A stretch of DNA of 64,000 nt from Parabacteroides chongii (GTDB lineage Bacteria; Bacteroidota; Bacteroidia; Bacteroidales; Tannerellaceae). Made by a program: the position numbers and the translations under genes. Location: contig NZ_CP120849.1 of the NCBI RefSeq assembly GCF_029581355.1, positions 3,132,501-3,196,500 of the forward strand. The letters run 5' to 3'. The notes beneath the pieces were generated by a model. It searched no databases. It had not been told where the DNA came from and was given only the letters and a program-made list of their open reading frames with translations. Of the stretch, positions 35,021-44,708 are shown piece by piece. The first letter of the stretch is position 1. Each line of letters opens with the position of its first letter.

Positions 35021-35062
35021 AAAAAATACCCAGGGATACGTTGAGTACCGTAAACCTGGGTA
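35021..35062 (-). terminator. Terminator after the RlmI-like methyltransferase gene
   Basis: TACCCAGG (35027-35034) pairs perfectly with CCTGGGTA (35055-35062) around a 20-base loop. On the - strand the stem is followed by six U. It lies 33 bp after the methyltransferase stop. Confidence 0.8.
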
Positions 35063-35095
35063 ATATATTTTGAATAGAAAAAATCAGTCTCTTTT

Positions 35096-36280
35096 TTATT
35101 CTACGTATAAGACCAATCCTTTCAGATATTCTCCTTCCGGATGGTAGATATTGACCGGATGATCGGCCGGCTGCGTCAATTGATGCAGGATACGTACGCT
35201 ACGTCCTGATTGTGCGGCAGCACTGAACACTGCCAGGCGGAAATTCTCTTTGCTGACTACCTGTGAACAAGAGAAGGTAAACAGGATACCTCCCGGTTTG
35301 ATCTTTTCAAAAGCGATCGCATTCAGTTTGCGATATCCTTGCAAAGCGTTGCGCAATACATTCTTATGTTTGGCAAATGCAGGAGGATCGAGAATGATAA
35401 GGTCGTAATTGCTTCCCATCTTTTCCAGGTATTTGAAGGCATCTTCAGCAAATGCTTTATGACGCAGATCTCCCGGGAAATTCAGTTCCACATTTTTATT
35501 CGTCAGCGAAATCGCTTTGGCTGAACTATCAACCGAGTGAACCACTTCGGCACCGCCACGCATGGCATAGAAAGAAAAACCACCCGTATAGCAAAACATA
35601 TTCAATACCGAATGACCTTTTGCATACTTTTCCAGTAACGAACGATTTTCACGTTGGTCTACAAAGAAACCTGTCTTTTGTCCTTTCTGCCAGTCTACGC
35701 AGAATTTCAAGCCGTTCTCTGTGGCAATATCTTCTACCTCTCCACCATATAAATAGCCATCTTCACTTCCGAGATTGGCTTTGTAGGGAAGAGTTGCTTC
35801 CGATTTGTAATAGATATTTTGTAAATTTTCTCCCAGCACAGTTTTTAATGCTTCGGCAATATCATGACGAGCATAATGCATACCCACCGAATGAGCCTGC
35901 ATAACGGCTGTGTGAGCATAAATGTCGATGACCAGTCCGGGGAGGTTGTCTCCTTCACCATGAATCAGACGATAGGTATCATTGTTTTCCACTTCTGCCA
36001 GTTCCAGTTCTTTACGGAGCGTGTAGGCAACACGAATACGTTCTTCCCAGAAATTCGCGTCGATCGAGATCTGCTTAAATGATAAAACACGCACGGCAAT
36101 ACTGCCGATCTGATAGTGGCCGATAGCCAGGAAGCGCTGATTTGTTCCATACACTTCTACCAGGTCACCCTCTTCCGGATTACCTTCAATGCTTTGGATA
36201 GCTCCGGAGAATACCCACGGATGAAAGCGAAGCAACGACTCTTCCTTTTTCGGTTTGAGAAAAACTTTACAGTAACTCAT
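35096..36280 (-). CDS. rlmI: Class I SAM-dependent rRNA methyltransferase, RlmI-like
   Basis: 394 aa. An N-terminal PUA RNA-binding domain (residues about 1-80: KVFLKPKKEESLLRFHPWVFSGAI) is followed by an EEHEE-type segment and a Rossmann methyltransferase. The methyltransferase shows GQKTGFFVDQRENR, VLNMFCYTGGFSFYAMRGGA and the catalytic-region LIILDPPAFAKHK, with FSCSQ near the end. These match the RlmI/YccW family, which methylates C5 of a cytosine in 23S rRNA (C1962 in E. coli). Exact target in this organism is assumed. It ends one base before the stop-side of the exonuclease gene, so the two are co-transcribed. Confidence 0.9.
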   Translation of the reverse strand: MSYCKVFLKPKKEESLLRFHPWVFSGAIQSIEGNPEEGDLVEVYGTNQRFLAIGHYQIGSIAVRVLSFKQISIDANFWEERIRVAYTLRKELELAEVENNDTYRLIHGEGDNLPGLVIDIYAHTAVMQAHSVGMHYARHDIAEALKTVLGENLQNIYYKSEATLPYKANLGSEDGYLYGGEVEDIATENGLKFCVDWQKGQKTGFFVDQRENRSLLEKYAKGHSVLNMFCYTGGFSFYAMRGGAEVVHSVDSSAKAISLTNKNVELNFPGDLRHKAFAEDAFKYLEKMGSNYDLIILDPPAFAKHKNVLRNALQGYRKLNAIAFEKIKPGGILFTFSCSQVVSKENFRLAVFSAAAQSGRSVRILHQLTQPADHPVNIYHPEGEYLKGLVLYVE

Positions 36281-36865
36281 TTATTTATCTTGATTCAATT
36301 GGTTGTATATTTTCAGGCAGGCCCAGGCGTCGAGGGCTGCATATTTCTTTTGTTGTTCGGTCAGTACATCGGCTTCCCAGTTGCTTAGGCGCTGTCCTTT
36401 CGATATTTTTTTATCAAAAAGGATGGCATATATCTTTTGCAAGCTGGCATCTTCAATTCCGAATTGGCCGACATAATTCTGCAAATCGAGGAAGTTGGCC
36501 GGTTTGATGTCAGTCCGTTTCCGTATGGCACCAAAATCGTCACGCAGGGAAAGCCCGATTTTCAGTATTTTGTCATTCACAAGAAAATCTTCCAGCGACT
36601 GTGGAATACCGATCCGGTTCAGCCGGAAAAGGAAGCAGGCCTCATCTGTGGAGATCTGCATCAATGAAATTTTATAGCGTGTCCCTTTTTTAAAACTGGG
36701 ACGTGTTTCCGTATCGAAACCTACCGCTTCGAATCCGGATAAATAGCTGACAGCCTTATCCGTGTCTTTCTCTGTGTCGATCACGATAATCCGTCCTAAA
36801 AATTCTTCTATTTCAAGAAGAGATATTTCTTCTTTTGTTATTGTGTGTGTATATTGTGTCATCAT
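36281..36865 (-). CDS. DEDD-family 3'-5' exonuclease (RNase D-like domain)
   Basis: 194 aa, a stand-alone exonuclease domain. Motif I is GFDTETRPSF (Asp and Glu), the middle carries ILKIGLSLRDDF and FLDLQNYVGQF with further acidic residues, and motif III is KYAALDAWACLKIY (Tyr-x3-Asp, the DEDDy form). Such proteins trim RNA or DNA 3' ends in the cytoplasm. The lack of HRDC domains separates it from full RNase D, and the lack of a helicase domain separates it from WRN. The 4-base overlap with DUF5063 and direct abutment to the rRNA methyltransferase suggest an RNA-processing unit. Confidence 0.88.
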   Translation of the reverse strand: MMTQYTHTITKEEISLLEIEEFLGRIIVIDTEKDTDKAVSYLSGFEAVGFDTETRPSFKKGTRYKISLMQISTDEACFLFRLNRIGIPQSLEDFLVNDKILKIGLSLRDDFGAIRKRTDIKPANFLDLQNYVGQFGIEDASLQKIYAILFDKKISKGQRLSNWEADVLTEQQKKYAALDAWACLKIYNQLNQDK

Positions 36866-37404
36866 TCCTCGTTCGTTTCAAAAATTTCATCATCACTGTA
36901 ACGGGCAGCGTGGAGTGCCTTCAATGCGTTAAGGAGCTGCTGTCCCCAGAACTCCTGGAAGTTAGTACGGCATAAGGCAATAGACTGAAGCATGACTTCT
37001 TCGTTTCCTTGACGGAAAAGTGAAACGAAATTTCCGGTATCCTGATAGACATCGGCGATATTTTCGGAGATAAAAGCGGCGATAGGCGTATCACTGTACT
37101 GCATGTCCGGATGAAAGGTTTCCAGATAAGAATCCTTTTCTCCCAGCAATCCTGCAATCCGGGTACGGACAGACTCGTACATGTCTTCCGTAACGGTCAG
37201 TTCCGGTTCATCATCTTCGTCCGGCTCGACATCCGGCAAAAGTGTTGCTTTCAGATAAAGTAACGGCAATAGTTTGACCGCTTTGTCCACAAAGTCGAAA
37301 AGGCCTTTTTCTCCGGCTGTTTCAACAAATGTACAAAACTCCAGCGCTACAGTTACAAACTCCAGCGTATTACGTTCGTATATGGGGTTGTTTTCCTTTT
37401 CCAT
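36862..37404 (-). CDS. DUF5063-type protein
   Basis: 180 aa from ATG 37404 (MEKENNPIYERN); an upstream start would add 16 residues and cross the promoter. All-helical sequence with TLEFVTVALEFCTFVETA, an acidic middle (PDVEPDEDDEPELT) and an end rich in Leu/Ala. No signal or membrane segment, so cytoplasmic. DUF5063 is a Bacteroidetes-conserved family of unknown function that often sits with this exonuclease. A TACTTTTG -7 box (37448-37441 on the - strand) lies about 36 bases upstream. It overlaps the exonuclease start by 4 bases, so the three genes share a transcript. Confidence 0.7.
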   Translation of the reverse strand: MEKENNPIYERNTLEFVTVALEFCTFVETAGEKGLFDFVDKAVKLLPLLYLKATLLPDVEPDEDDEPELTVTEDMYESVRTRIAGLLGEKDSYLETFHPDMQYSDTPIAAFISENIADVYQDTGNFVSLFRQGNEEVMLQSIALCRTNFQEFWGQQLLNALKALHAARYSDDEIFETNEE

Positions 37405-37440
37405 GTTACTTCTTATGGTGTACCTAAGATTTCTAACCTG

Positions 37441-37448
37441 CAAAAGTA
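37441..37448 (-). promoter_or_regulatory. -7 box for the DUF5063-exonuclease-rlmI operon
   Basis: Reads TACTTTTG on the - strand, a full TAnnTTTG match, 36 bases before the ATG. A -33 box is not clear. Confidence 0.5.
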
Positions 37449-37600
37449 ACAAATATATTGCGATAATTAGAATTATTAATTCTTAATTAAGGTCTTTCTC
37501 CTTACATTGTGAAAGTTTAAAACGTATCGTCAACTAATTTTATTATTGAGTATTGTCAAAAAAATAACGGATAACCGGAATAATTCAAGGCTTTCTATTG

Positions 37601-37608
37601 TATATTTG
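37601..37608 (+). promoter_or_regulatory. -7 box ahead of the 86-aa small gene
   Basis: TATATTTG is a full match to TAnnTTTG, 51 bases before the ATG at 37660. No -33 box is evident. The 207-bp divergent gap here is otherwise AT-rich without other signals. Confidence 0.4.
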
Positions 37609-37659
37609 TAACGAATGAAATCAGCGGCTGATAATTATGAACCGTACATTTAACTAATT

Positions 37660-37920
37660 ATGGAATATCCTCAATCTTATTCGTTAGGAAATGGTAGCTT
37701 GTGGCAGAATGTGAAATCGAAATGGAATAACATGCCTGTACCAGAAGGAAAATGGGAAAAAGAGGGAAATGTGCTGAAGTTATATACGCCTTCGTTGGAT
37801 TATACGTTTTTAGTCTTGATCAGTAGTTCTGGAAAATTGAAAATGATTCGTTTTCCCAATTGTGGTTATCCGGACTGGGTATATGAATTAACAATAGAAT
37901 ATCCTTTTATTATGAGGTAA
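37660..37920 (+). CDS. Small protein of unknown function
   Basis: 86 aa, no signal peptide and no membrane segment. Rich in Trp, Tyr and Pro, with SLWQNVKSKWNNMP, KLYTPSLDYTFLVLISSSG and a Tyr/Pro-rich end. The alternating polar and aromatic pattern suggests a small beta structure. I do not recognise the family. A consensus -7 box precedes it, and 142 bp separate it from the propeller lipoprotein, so it is probably its own unit. Confidence 0.5.
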   Translation: MEYPQSYSLGNGSLWQNVKSKWNNMPVPEGKWEKEGNVLKLYTPSLDYTFLVLISSSGKLKMIRFPNCGYPDWVYELTIEYPFIMR

Positions 37921-38062
37921 AAAAGAGGTATCTGGTAATCTCTGATTTTAAATGTTTGATCTATTGAAAAATAAAAGATGTGGATGTTGTTTTAATGTTT
38001 TTCTTTATGTAGTTTTACGATTGAAAGAAATTCCGGATTAAACACCTTAAAAAGATCAGCTT

Positions 38063-39169
38063 ATGAAAACCCATATTTTTGTTTATTGCCTAATTCCATT
38101 GATGTCGCTGTTATCCTGTACGAAGGAAAAGGGGACTATTTATACGGTTGATTTCTCTTCCCGAGACTTTCCTCAAAAGAGTGTTGATCTCGATGAATAT
38201 GTCGATTCATGGAGAAAAGTGATTCTGGAAACAGATTCGCTTTGTTTGGTTGATAAGGCTACTCATTTTTATCCATGTAAAGAATATATCATTGTCTATT
38301 CGCCCAATAAAATTATGATGTTTGATTATGATGGTAAGTTTATAAAGAATGTTGCTCAGGGAGGTAACGGTCCGGGTGAAATTAACTATTTATTAGATTG
38401 TGTGGTTGATGAAGAAAACCAAATCTTATATTATCTTGAAATATTTGATACAGAGAATATACACTCTATATCATTGAAGGACGGATCAATCGGTGTTGTT
38501 CCAATAGCAGTCCGGAAGATGCTAAAATCTTTTGTATTTAATACGAATGGTATAACGTGTTTTCCGTATGTAGGTAATAAAAGCCAGTCTTGTTATACCC
38601 AGGATTTGATGGGCAATTTACTTGACACGGCACCTTTAAAGATAGAAGAACCCGATGGCCCTTTTGTTCAATCACCAATCAATCTGTATTTTTTGAATGA
38701 TGACATACTCTATCAGGGATTATATGAAGATACTGTTTATAATGTGACGACGCATCTGCCTGTATTTGTTTTTTCAAAAGGAAAGAAGAGGGTGGACGAT
38801 GTCAATAAGAAAGATATCCAAGAGAATCAAATTTTCTTTAATACCCTGTTCTCTTCAGGGAATAACTGTATGCTTACAAGAGTTGAATATGTGTTGAATG
38901 CAACGGATGCAGAGGGACAACTTTTGGAAATGATTCCGGATGAATACAGGTATTACCTTTATAATCATGAACTGAAAGAAGTGGACGAAATTACCGGATG
39001 TACATTTTCTCCAACAAATAAGAAATATATTGGGGATCAGTTGCCCGATCTTTTATCTCATATCTCTTCTTTAAATCCACAAAAAGTAGTATTGACATTT
39101 CCTGCGGAAGAATTGGGCGGAGGGTTTGATGATAATCCGATTTTATTTGTCGGTGATTTAAAAAAATGA
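38063..39169 (+). CDS. Six-bladed beta-propeller lipoprotein
   Basis: 368 aa. A lipoprotein signal ends at Cys19 (LMSLLSC). The body has repeated short blades, such as YIIVYSPNKIMMFDYDGKFIKNVAQGG, then GPGEINYLL and ILYYLEIFDTENIHSISLKDG, typical of the Bacteroidales 6-bladed propeller (BF2867/NHL-like) family. These are surface or periplasmic scaffold or binding proteins; no catalytic residues are known. It is 58 bp before a giant alpha-2-macroglobulin-like gene. Function unknown. Confidence 0.8.
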   Translation: MKTHIFVYCLIPLMSLLSCTKEKGTIYTVDFSSRDFPQKSVDLDEYVDSWRKVILETDSLCLVDKATHFYPCKEYIIVYSPNKIMMFDYDGKFIKNVAQGGNGPGEINYLLDCVVDEENQILYYLEIFDTENIHSISLKDGSIGVVPIAVRKMLKSFVFNTNGITCFPYVGNKSQSCYTQDLMGNLLDTAPLKIEEPDGPFVQSPINLYFLNDDILYQGLYEDTVYNVTTHLPVFVFSKGKKRVDDVNKKDIQENQIFFNTLFSSGNNCMLTRVEYVLNATDAEGQLLEMIPDEYRYYLYNHELKEVDEITGCTFSPTNKKYIGDQLPDLLSHISSLNPQKVVLTFPAEELGGGFDDNPILFVGDLKK

Positions 39170-39227
39170 TAAATATATAACTGTGTGGGTAGGGATTGTC
39201 TGATTGTAAACAAAAAACGAAGGCTTT

Positions 39228-42200
39228 ATGAAAAAGAATAGATTGTTCCGTGTTTTTCTGCTATGTCTTTTAGTATTGCATACTGTTTCTTTCCGGACTG
39301 TAGCCCAGTCTTATGAGCAAATGTGGGAACAGGTAGAGGTGATGGAACAGAAACAACTGCCGAAATCAGCCGTTGGAGAAGTTCAGAAAATCTATGATCG
39401 TGCCAGCCGGGAAAAGAATGTTCCTCAATTGATGAAAGCCTGGTTGACGAAAGCCTCTTTACATATCGATGTAACGCCGGACAGTCTACCCGGCGAGTTA
39501 GACCGGTTGAAAAAATGGGCTATCGAAGAAACGGATCCGGTACATCAAGCCGTACTGAATAATCTGTTGGGGTATTATATATTGGACACAGGTAAAAGAG
39601 ATGAAGCGACAATCGACAGTGCTATTTCTTATTTTTGTCTTTCTCTCCAAAATCCGGAGATACTGGCTACGCAACCGGCCGGGAACTATCGTCCTATGAC
39701 GGTAAGTGCGAAATTGAGTGAAACATATTATAACGATAACATGTTTCAATTGCTTGCCAGTCAGGCTATCACACGGTTGAAAGGATATTGGATCGTTGAT
39801 CCGGCGTTGAGAACAAAAATAGAAACAGAAGTTCTTGCCATCCATGACCGTTTAATATCCTATTATAAGCAACAGGGAATGAGAGATGCCCTGTTGTTGT
39901 CGTTACTGGATAAGTTATATATGGAAGGGTATGATGTCGGTCGGGGAGGAGTGGGTGAAAAGCTGAGATTGACACAGGAGCGTGTTGTCGATTTGCTGAA
40001 ACAGTGGACTGTCGAGTTTGCGGATTCTCCGGTTTGTGGTGAAGTGTATAACCAGTTGGCTGTACGCTATGATGCGATGGGTGATTATGTAGCCAAACTA
40101 CAAGTGGCGCAAACAGGGTTAGAGAAATATCCCCAATCGCCTTCCTGTCGTGACTTAAAAGAGCAGGTTGCTGAGGTACTGACACCTCGTTTCAATGCTG
40201 ATATTCCTTTTGCCTATCCCGGAATGGATGTTGATTTTAAGATTCATTATCGGAATCTGTCTGGTTTTACTGTTGAACTCTACCGGATGGATTTGACGCC
40301 GACAAGTAGTGTATTGGCAGGTGGAGAAATTCATTCTTCAGTTGTAAAAAAGTATGGCAGGTTAGTGGATAGCCGTCATTATCAGTTAGCCGAAACTCCT
40401 GATTACAAGGAAACGGATACATTGGTACATTACAGGTTTCCGACGGAAGGTATTTATGTCGTTAAGTCTATCCCGGACGGTAATCCGGCATATACTGCTT
40501 ACGGAAGAGCTTATGTTTCCACCCTCCAGGCGGTTTTATTGGATTTGCCCGATGGGAAACAGGAAATAACAGTCGTCGATAAACTGACCGGGCATCCGGT
40601 GGTTGGTACGGAAGTTGCTTATTATCGTGTGGATCAGGGAGGAGGTTTCCGGTTGATTGAAACACATCCGACCAATAATAAAGGGTGCGTGACACTGGTT
40701 CCTCCAAAAGAAGAGAACTGGTTGGGTATCAATGTGCGCAAACCGGAAGCCGATTATATGGAAATTACTTATGCGGAACGTTCTGTTCATAGATATAATG
40801 GAAATACCAAGCCGGGAGAACAGAAAAAGATATCTCTTTTTACGGATCGTGCTCTTTATCGTCCCGGTCAGATAGTCTATGTGGCAGGATGGGTCTACGG
40901 ACAACAAGGAGACTCGACCTATGTGCTTCCGGCAACGGAAAGTGAAGTTATTCTGCGTGATGCGAACAGACAGGAAATAGGCAAACTGAATTTGACAACG
41001 GACAGTCTAGGTTCATTTTCCGGAAACTTTGTATTACCGGAAACCGCTCGGCCTGGGGAGTTTGAACTGGCGGTGAAAGATGGAGACAGCCGTTATATTC
41101 GGGTGGATGAATATAAACGCCCCACTTTTGATGTAATTTTTCATCCGTATCGCTCCTCTTATCAAATGGGGGATACATTATTAGTAACGGGGGAGGTTAA
41201 AACCTTTGCCGGTGTGCCAGTAGGAGAATGTGAGCTGAGCTACAAAACGGTTCGTTCACAAAATGAGTTTTGGCGTATTTCCGGTAGTGAGACGATATTG
41301 GAGACCGGAAAACTTTTGACAAATGCTGATGGAAGTTTTGAATTACCTGTTTTTCTGCGTAAACCGGATGATTTCAATACGAATGATCCCGGACGTTATT
41401 ATACTTTTAACGTGACGGCCCAGGTGATTAATAAAGTCGGTGAAATGGAAAGTAATTCTCTCTCTTTGCCTGTAGGCTTACAATCGTTGGCTTTGCGTAT
41501 CCGTGGATTACGTTCCAAAGTGGCACGGGAGAAGCGTGACTCCATGGAAATCCTTGCTACGAATCTGAGCGGACAGCTTGTAAAAAGCCAGACGGTCTGT
41601 GTGGTTTATTCTTTGGATGAGGCTGGGAGAAAAAGAGATGAAGTTTGGCGAGATACCATTGAAACCCAGCGAATGTTTGTCCCCCACGAGCTATTGAAAC
41701 TTCCTGCTGCTAATTACCGAATGGAAGTTGCTGCAATGGATGAACAGGGTAGATTGTGCTCGGCGAGTCAGGACTTTGTCCTCTTTTCACTGTCTGATCG
41801 TCGACTTCCGATCGCTTCGCCGGAATGGTTTTATCAAGATGGGACAACATTCTATGGAGAACAACCTGTAAACTTGTATGTTGGAACCAGTGAGAAAGAT
41901 GTCTGTCTGTTTTACGATGTATTTTGTGGAAAAAAACGTATCCATTCGGAAAGGATGACACTGTCTGATGAAATCCGTCCGTTTTCTTATGTGTATAAGC
42001 CTGAGTATGGTGATGGTATTACTGTTAATTTCGCTTTTATGCGTAAGGGTGTTTTTTATTCCAAGCAAATAAAAATAACCCGGCCTTGTCCGAAGAAGGA
42101 ACTCAAACTGCAATGGAAAACGTTTCGTGATAAGTTGCTGCCGGGAGGAGAGGAAACCTGGGAACTCCGGATAATGTCACCGGACAAGAAAGCAGCGGAT

Positions 42201-44684
42201 GCCTGTTTGCTGGCGACTCTTTATGATGCATCGCTCGATAAACTGTATCTCAATGACTGGGACTTCAGATTGAATTATCCTCGTTTTACGCCTGACATAC
42301 GGCATAATATGATTGTTCATGGCCATTCGATCTGGATGTATAGCAGTTTCCCTTATTCTGCCAGTTCTGCACATGGTTTTAGCTGGAATGACTTTAGTTA
42401 TATGCGTGTTCCTCTATGGCGTGTTCCGTATGCCGGTCTTAGTTTCAAGGAAAAAGTAACAAGCCGGATGAAGAAGGCTACAAACGTTGAGATTGCAGAT
42501 GAAATCTCGGTGGATAATGGTTTTGATTTTGGGGACGGAACTTCTGTGATGGCTATAGCTGAATCTTCATCTCCTCTTGAATTGGACGATAGTTCTCCGT
42601 ATGTTCCCCTCCGTGAGAACTTTGTAGAAACTGCATTTTTCTATCCTTCTCTTCGGACGGATACGAATGGAGTTGTCAGTATCGCGTTTACGCTTCCGGA
42701 AACGCTGACTGAATGGAAATTTATGGGGCTTGCTCATACATCTACTATGGATTATGGTTTTATAACCGCTAAAGCGAAAGCTGTTAAGTCATTTATGGTG
42801 GAAACAAATATGCCGCGTTTTATCAGGGTGAATGATGAGGCGGTTATCAGTACGACAATTACCAATATCTCGGAAAAAACGGCTCAGGGGATTATCCGGA
42901 TGGAATTGATAGTTCCGGAGACCCGCGAAGTCATATCGACTCAAAAGCGGACGTTCAATGTTGATGCCCATCGTACAATGGCAGTTTCGTTCGATGTGAA
43001 AGGGGATGATAAATATTCGGCTTATATTTGTCGGATTGTTGCCGAGACTGATGGGTTCAGTGACGGAGAGCAACATCTTCTTCCGGTTTTGTCAGATAAA
43101 CAGTGGATGACAGATGCTATATACGTCCAGTTGAATGGAACGGATAATAAAACGGTTGCATTGGACGGTTTGTATAACGACGATAGTAAAACGGCAATTC
43201 GTAAGCAACTGACAGTCGAGTTGACAGCTAATCCGGAATGGTATGCCGTACAAGCTCTTCCAGTGATTGCTGAGGCGGATAACGATGATGCTTTATCGTG
43301 GGCAACTGTTTTTTATGCCAATTCTTTGTCTGATGCGATTCTCAATACCAATGCTGATAATAAGACGGCTGTTTCCCGTTTACGTGAATTGCAGTTACCT
43401 GATGGATCATGGAGCTGGTATAAAGGTATGCGAGGAAATGATCATGTTACCTACCAAATAGCGGAGATGTTTGCCCGACTGCAAGCGATGAATATATCTG
43501 TAGAACCTGTGAAAGATATGTATGATAAAGCTTTGGACTATTTAGCTGATCGCTGGATGACTGCTTACAGGCAAATGATAGCAGAGGAAAAGAAAGGAAA
43601 AAAGGATTTGATGCCGGACGGACAATCCATCAATTATTTATACATCTGTGCACTGGATAAACAAGCAGCTTCCAAAATTGAAAAAAAGGCCTGTTCGTAC
43701 ATGATCGATAAACTTGAATCCGGGAAATCTGATTATACGATTTACGAGAAAGCCCGTGTAGCTCTCATACTATATGAGGCTGATAAACATGCAAAGGCAA
43801 AAGAACTGGTACGCTCTATAAAAGAATATACTGTGACTACAGATGAAATGGGACGTTATTTCGATACATCTAAAGCAACCTATTCCTGGAACAGTTACCG
43901 TATTCCTACACAGGTCGCTGCAATCGAGGCCATATCCTGTATAGACTATGATTCCGTCATGATAAATGAAATGAAGCAATGGTTGTTGAAACAGAAACAG
44001 GTGCAAGTATGGGAGACATCTGTTGCTACTGCCGATGCGGTGTATGCTTTTCTTTCCGACAGTAAAAAAAGCATATCTGGAAACGGTCGTGTAAAAGCAA
44101 AAATAGCAGAGAAGGAAGTGGTGACTCCTAACGATACGTTGGGGTATGCCAGTCATACGTTTTTCGGAAAAGAAGCAGAAGTTCGGGAGATAGAGATCAG
44201 TCGTTCCGGTGCAGGTATGGGATGGGCCGCTGTATATGCACAATATATGGAAGATATGGGAAAGGTTCGGAAGGCAAAAGGAAATGGTTTAAAAATAACC
44301 CGCACTTATAGTAAGAATGGAAAAACTGTTTCTCCGAAAACAGAGTTGCATGTGGGAGATGAATTAACGGTACAGCTTACGGTGAAGGCTGACCGAGACA
44401 TGGATTTTATACATATCACGGATTCCCGTGCCGCCTCTATGGAGCCTAAAGAGAAATTATCCGGTTATGTTTTTTCCGATAATATCGGTTGTTATCAAGT
44501 GATAAAGGATTCTTCTATCGAGTTTTTTATAGATAAGTTTCGTAAAGGCACTGTTCAGTTAGAATATAAGATCTATCTGGATCGTCCGGGAGTTTATCAG
44601 ACCGGAATAACGACTGTACGATCTGTGTATGCTCCTGAGTTTACAGGGTATTCAGGAAGCACGGTTATTGATGTACAAGAATAG
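39228..44684 (+). CDS. Alpha-2-macroglobulin-like giant protein without thioester
   Basis: 1818 aa with signal peptide (MKKNRLFRVFLLCLLVLH...VAQ). Order: helical N domain (residues about 28-330), several macroglobulin beta domains with the MG2 signature TDRALYRPGQIVYVAGWVYG near residue 540, a bait-like region, the A2M domain near residue 1130 (FVETAFFYPSLRTD, FTLPETLTEWKFMGLAHT), and the alpha-toroid with a receptor-binding-like end. The Cys-x-Glu-Gln thioester found in protease-trapping homologues is absent where expected (PEWYAVQALPVIAEADNDDALSW). It may act as a structural or non-covalent inhibitor at the cell surface. It follows the propeller lipoprotein and precedes a TonB_C lipoprotein by 24 bp. 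Confidence 0.9.
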   Translation: MKKNRLFRVFLLCLLVLHTVSFRTVAQSYEQMWEQVEVMEQKQLPKSAVGEVQKIYDRASREKNVPQLMKAWLTKASLHIDVTPDSLPGELDRLKKWAIEETDPVHQAVLNNLLGYYILDTGKRDEATIDSAISYFCLSLQNPEILATQPAGNYRPMTVSAKLSETYYNDNMFQLLASQAITRLKGYWIVDPALRTKIETEVLAIHDRLISYYKQQGMRDALLLSLLDKLYMEGYDVGRGGVGEKLRLTQERVVDLLKQWTVEFADSPVCGEVYNQLAVRYDAMGDYVAKLQVAQTGLEKYPQSPSCRDLKEQVAEVLTPRFNADIPFAYPGMDVDFKIHYRNLSGFTVELYRMDLTPTSSVLAGGEIHSSVVKKYGRLVDSRHYQLAETPDYKETDTLVHYRFPTEGIYVVKSIPDGNPAYTAYGRAYVSTLQAVLLDLPDGKQEITVVDKLTGHPVVGTEVAYYRVDQGGGFRLIETHPTNNKGCVTLVPPKEENWLGINVRKPEADYMEITYAERSVHRYNGNTKPGEQKKISLFTDRALYRPGQIVYVAGWVYGQQGDSTYVLPATESEVILRDANRQEIGKLNLTTDSLGSFSGNFVLPETARPGEFELAVKDGDSRYIRVDEYKRPTFDVIFHPYRSSYQMGDTLLVTGEVKTFAGVPVGECELSYKTVRSQNEFWRISGSETILETGKLLTNADGSFELPVFLRKPDDFNTNDPGRYYTFNVTAQVINKVGEMESNSLSLPVGLQSLALRIRGLRSKVAREKRDSMEILATNLSGQLVKSQTVCVVYSLDEAGRKRDEVWRDTIETQRMFVPHELLKLPAANYRMEVAAMDEQGRLCSASQDFVLFSLSDRRLPIASPEWFYQDGTTFYGEQPVNLYVGTSEKDVCLFYDVFCGKKRIHSERMTLSDEIRPFSYVYKPEYGDGITVNFAFMRKGVFYSKQIKITRPCPKKELKLQWKTFRDKLLPGGEETWELRIMSPDKKAADACLLATLYDASLDKLYLNDWDFRLNYPRFTPDIRHNMIVHGHSIWMYSSFPYSASSAHGFSWNDFSYMRVPLWRVPYAGLSFKEKVTSRMKKATNVEIADEISVDNGFDFGDGTSVMAIAESSSPLELDDSSPYVPLRENFVETAFFYPSLRTDTNGVVSIAFTLPETLTEWKFMGLAHTSTMDYGFITAKAKAVKSFMVETNMPRFIRVNDEAVISTTITNISEKTAQGIIRMELIVPETREVISTQKRTFNVDAHRTMAVSFDVKGDDKYSAYICRIVAETDGFSDGEQHLLPVLSDKQWMTDAIYVQLNGTDNKTVALDGLYNDDSKTAIRKQLTVELTANPEWYAVQALPVIAEADNDDALSWATVFYANSLSDAILNTNADNKTAVSRLRELQLPDGSWSWYKGMRGNDHVTYQIAEMFARLQAMNISVEPVKDMYDKALDYLADRWMTAYRQMIAEEKKGKKDLMPDGQSINYLYICALDKQAASKIEKKACSYMIDKLESGKSDYTIYEKARVALILYEADKHAKAKELVRSIKEYTVTTDEMGRYFDTSKATYSWNSYRIPTQVAAIEAISCIDYDSVMINEMKQWLLKQKQVQVWETSVATADAVYAFLSDSKKSISGNGRVKAKIAEKEVVTPNDTLGYASHTFFGKEAEVREIEISRSGAGMGWAAVYAQYMEDMGKVRKAKGNGLKITRTYSKNGKTVSPKTELHVGDELTVQLTVKADRDMDFIHITDSRAASMEPKEKLSGYVFSDNIGCYQVIKDSSIEFFIDKFRKGTVQLEYKIYLDRPGVYQTGITTVRSVYAPEFTGYSGSTVIDVQE

Positions 44685-44708
44685 TTTAATATAAAATTTG
44701 ACTGCTAT

